From Myxococcales bacterium (lineage in GTDB: Bacteria; Myxococcota; Polyangia; Polyangiales; Polyangiaceae): a DNA stretch of 8,298 nt. The notes under the pieces were generated by a model. That model made no database searches. It was not told the origin of the DNA and saw only the letters and a program-made list of their open reading frames with translations. Shown piece after piece: positions 7,452 to 8,298 of this stretch (the first letter of the stretch is position 1; every line of letters begins with the position of its first letter). A program made the translations under genes and the position numbers. Location of the stretch: the NCBI GenBank assembly GCA_020430865.1, contig JAGQIY010000035.1:1-8298 (forward strand), read 5' to 3'.

Positions 7452-7481
7452 AGGTTAGGCCATCCGGCTCGGCTGTGTAAC
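7452..7481 (-). promoter_or_regulatory. Tentative sigma-70-like promoter for the esterase
   Basis: On the minus strand GTTACA (7476-7481; 4 of 6 to TTGACA) and TAACCT (7452-7457; 3 of 6 to TATAAT) are 18 bases apart and would start RNA just ahead of the Shine-Dalgarno. The match is weak and could be chance. Its support is position and being relatively AT-rich in a GC-rich region. Confidence 0.2.
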
Positions 7482-7809
7482 CGAATCCTCCGAAGCGCTT
7501 GAAACCACCCAGAAATCTCTGGCGAAGCCGGTGTTCCAGGGCGCTGACCCAACGGGTAGGACAAAGACTTACAAGTCGCACCGAGTGCCTCCTCGGGCCC
7601 TTCCGAGGGCGCGGCCGACGGCACCCCGCCTCGACGAACATTTCCGCGCGGCTCGGATCCCGTCGCTCTGCCGCGACGCGAATGTCACGCGTTCGGCGCT
7701 CGTCGAGGGCTTGGGGGTGAGAGCACGAGGCGCTCGAACGCCCACACCTGCCGGAAACCCGACCGCCCGGCGCCTGGATCCACGCGGCACCCTTTTGCGG
7801 CACGGCGTT

Positions 7810-7898
7810 TGCTGTCGCTCAGCGTGTGGGAGCGCTTGGACGAGCGCGCCGTCACGGCGCAGGCTACTGCATATGCACGTGCCTGCTGTTGCTCAGCG
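7810..7898 (+). repeat. Imperfect 15-base direct repeat around the lipoprotein start
   Basis: TGCTGTCGCTCAGCG (7810-7824) recurs as TGCTGTTGCTCAGCG (7884-7898) with one mismatch, 74 bases apart. The second copy encodes the hydrophobic core and lipobox of the lipoprotein. The first lies just before its proposed GTG. The offset is not a multiple of three, so the copies are read in different frames. Confidence 0.5.
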
Positions 7899-8298
7899 GC
7901 TGCGGCGGACGGCATGTCTCCCAAGCCGTGAGCCCGACGGACTTACCGCGGATTGCTGACGACTACCGAGACGGCTACGTACGACTGGAGAGCGGAGAAC
8001 GGATCCCCACCAGTCGGCTCAGCGAGGCCAAGCTCACCCTTCAGGCTTCCTGCGACGACTGGCGGCAAGAGCTGCATCGCGCCCAGTGCGGCGACGTCTC
8101 CCTCCCACTCGCCGAGCTGGGGAGCGATCGAGATCAGCTCACCCCGAATCGCAGTGAACCCTGGGCGATGGGCGGTCTGCGAGTCAGCGACGTCAGCCAC
8201 GCGAGCCTCGAGCTGGAGCTGGCGGGGTACGACCGGCTCGAAGAGCCGACGTTCGGCGTGGGTTCCACCTTCCTCGGTCCCGCGCTGTTCGCCACGTA
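7826..8298 (+). CDS. Lipoprotein of unknown function, truncated at the right edge
   Basis: The first 157 codons of a predicted lipoprotein, open to the window end. No ATG precedes the signal peptide in this frame after the stop at 7718-7720, so the best start is GTG at 7826. This gives a basic n-region (G-R-A-R-R-H), a hydrophobic core and a canonical lipobox L-L-L-L-S-G-C with Cys26. No clear Shine-Dalgarno precedes it, so the exact start is uncertain while the frame is well supported. The mature part begins C-G-G-R-H and contains D-Y-R-D-G-Y-V-R-L-E-S-G, then two cysteines (A-S-C-D-D-W and A-Q-C-G-D) that could pair. Near the edge it has a Gly-rich hydrophobic stretch (G-V-G-S-T-F-L-G-P-A-L-F) that might begin a membrane segment. 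I do not recognise the family. It is transcribed away from the esterase across the 402-base gap. Confidence 0.7.
   Translation, partial: MGALGRARRHGAGYCICTCLLLLSGCGGRHVSQAVSPTDLPRIADDYRDGYVRLESGERIPTSRLSEAKLTLQASCDDWRQELHRAQCGDVSLPLAELGSDRDQLTPNRSEPWAMGGLRVSDVSHASLELELAGYDRLEEPTFGVGSTFLGPALFAT

Larger units (their letters stand above)
7424..7825. other. Divergent intergenic region, 402 bases
   Basis: Separates the minus-strand esterase from the plus-strand lipoprotein, so it should hold both promoters. Visible elements are a tandem GTTAG GTTAG (7449-7458), a short dyad GACTT-AC-AAGTC (7566-7577), and a hairpin CCTCGG-6-CCGAGG (7591-7596 with 7603-7608) lacking a T-run on either side. Open frames crossing it have no coding character that I can recognise. 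No tRNA or riboswitch fold was identified by eye. Confidence 0.6.

Noticed and set aside
7531..7620. tRNA-like word pattern on the minus strand around the GACTT dyad
   Set aside because: No cloverleaf could be built: no acceptor stem and no T-arm with the expected GTTCGA-type loop at the right distance.
7424..7624. In-frame 67-codon N-terminal extension of the esterase from the ATG at 7624
   Set aside because: It would place the signal peptide internally. The GTG at 7423 has an ideal Shine-Dalgarno and begins directly at the signal peptide.

Overview
The window is GC-rich bacterial DNA, most likely from a myxobacterium of the Polyangia/Sorangium type. The pointers are the very high third-position GC, several predicted lipoproteins, and a long Gly/Ser/Thr-rich linker just after a lipoprotein cysteine, a style common in that group. 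This placement is an inference from composition and protein style. No rRNA, tRNA, CRISPR array, insertion sequence or phage gene was seen.

Layout from left to right. (1) 1-797, plus strand: 3' part of a HAD-superfamily hydrolase whose start lies outside the window. (2) 885-1721, plus: proC, pyrroline-5-carboxylate reductase, the last step of proline synthesis. (3) 1793-3622, plus: a predicted lipoprotein with an HExxH zinc-peptidase signature. (4) 3673-4311, plus: a small exported cysteine-rich protein with an internally repeated C-x17-C-L motif. (5) 4312-4489: a 178-base gap between convergent genes, holding a 14-base perfect palindrome and a GC-rich hairpin. (6) 4490-7423, minus: a 977-residue lipoprotein esterase with a GTG start and a strong Shine-Dalgarno. 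(7) 7424-7825: a 402-base divergent intergenic region. (8) 7826 to the right edge, plus: a lipoprotein of unknown function with a probable GTG start, cut off by the window.

The two left genes are cytoplasmic metabolism or housekeeping. The other four all carry export signals (three lipoboxes and one Tat-like or lipoprotein-like signal), so from about 1.8 kb onward this is an envelope or secretion gene neighbourhood. The peptidase and the cysteine-rich gene are 50 bases apart on one strand and may be co-transcribed; nothing in the sequence shows that they act together.

The most interesting object is the esterase at 4490-7423. The usual order of an esterase-D-type alpha/beta hydrolase appears to be swapped. 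The nucleophile-elbow half (G-V-S-M-G at residues 342-346) lies in the middle of the protein. The block that normally precedes it (first strands, the H-G-Y-G oxyanion loop, and the helix before the elbow) lies at the extreme C-terminus, and the protein ends almost exactly where the elbow strand would normally begin. This looks like a natural circular permutation, fused behind Ig-like domains and carrying an acidic calcium-binding-like insert.
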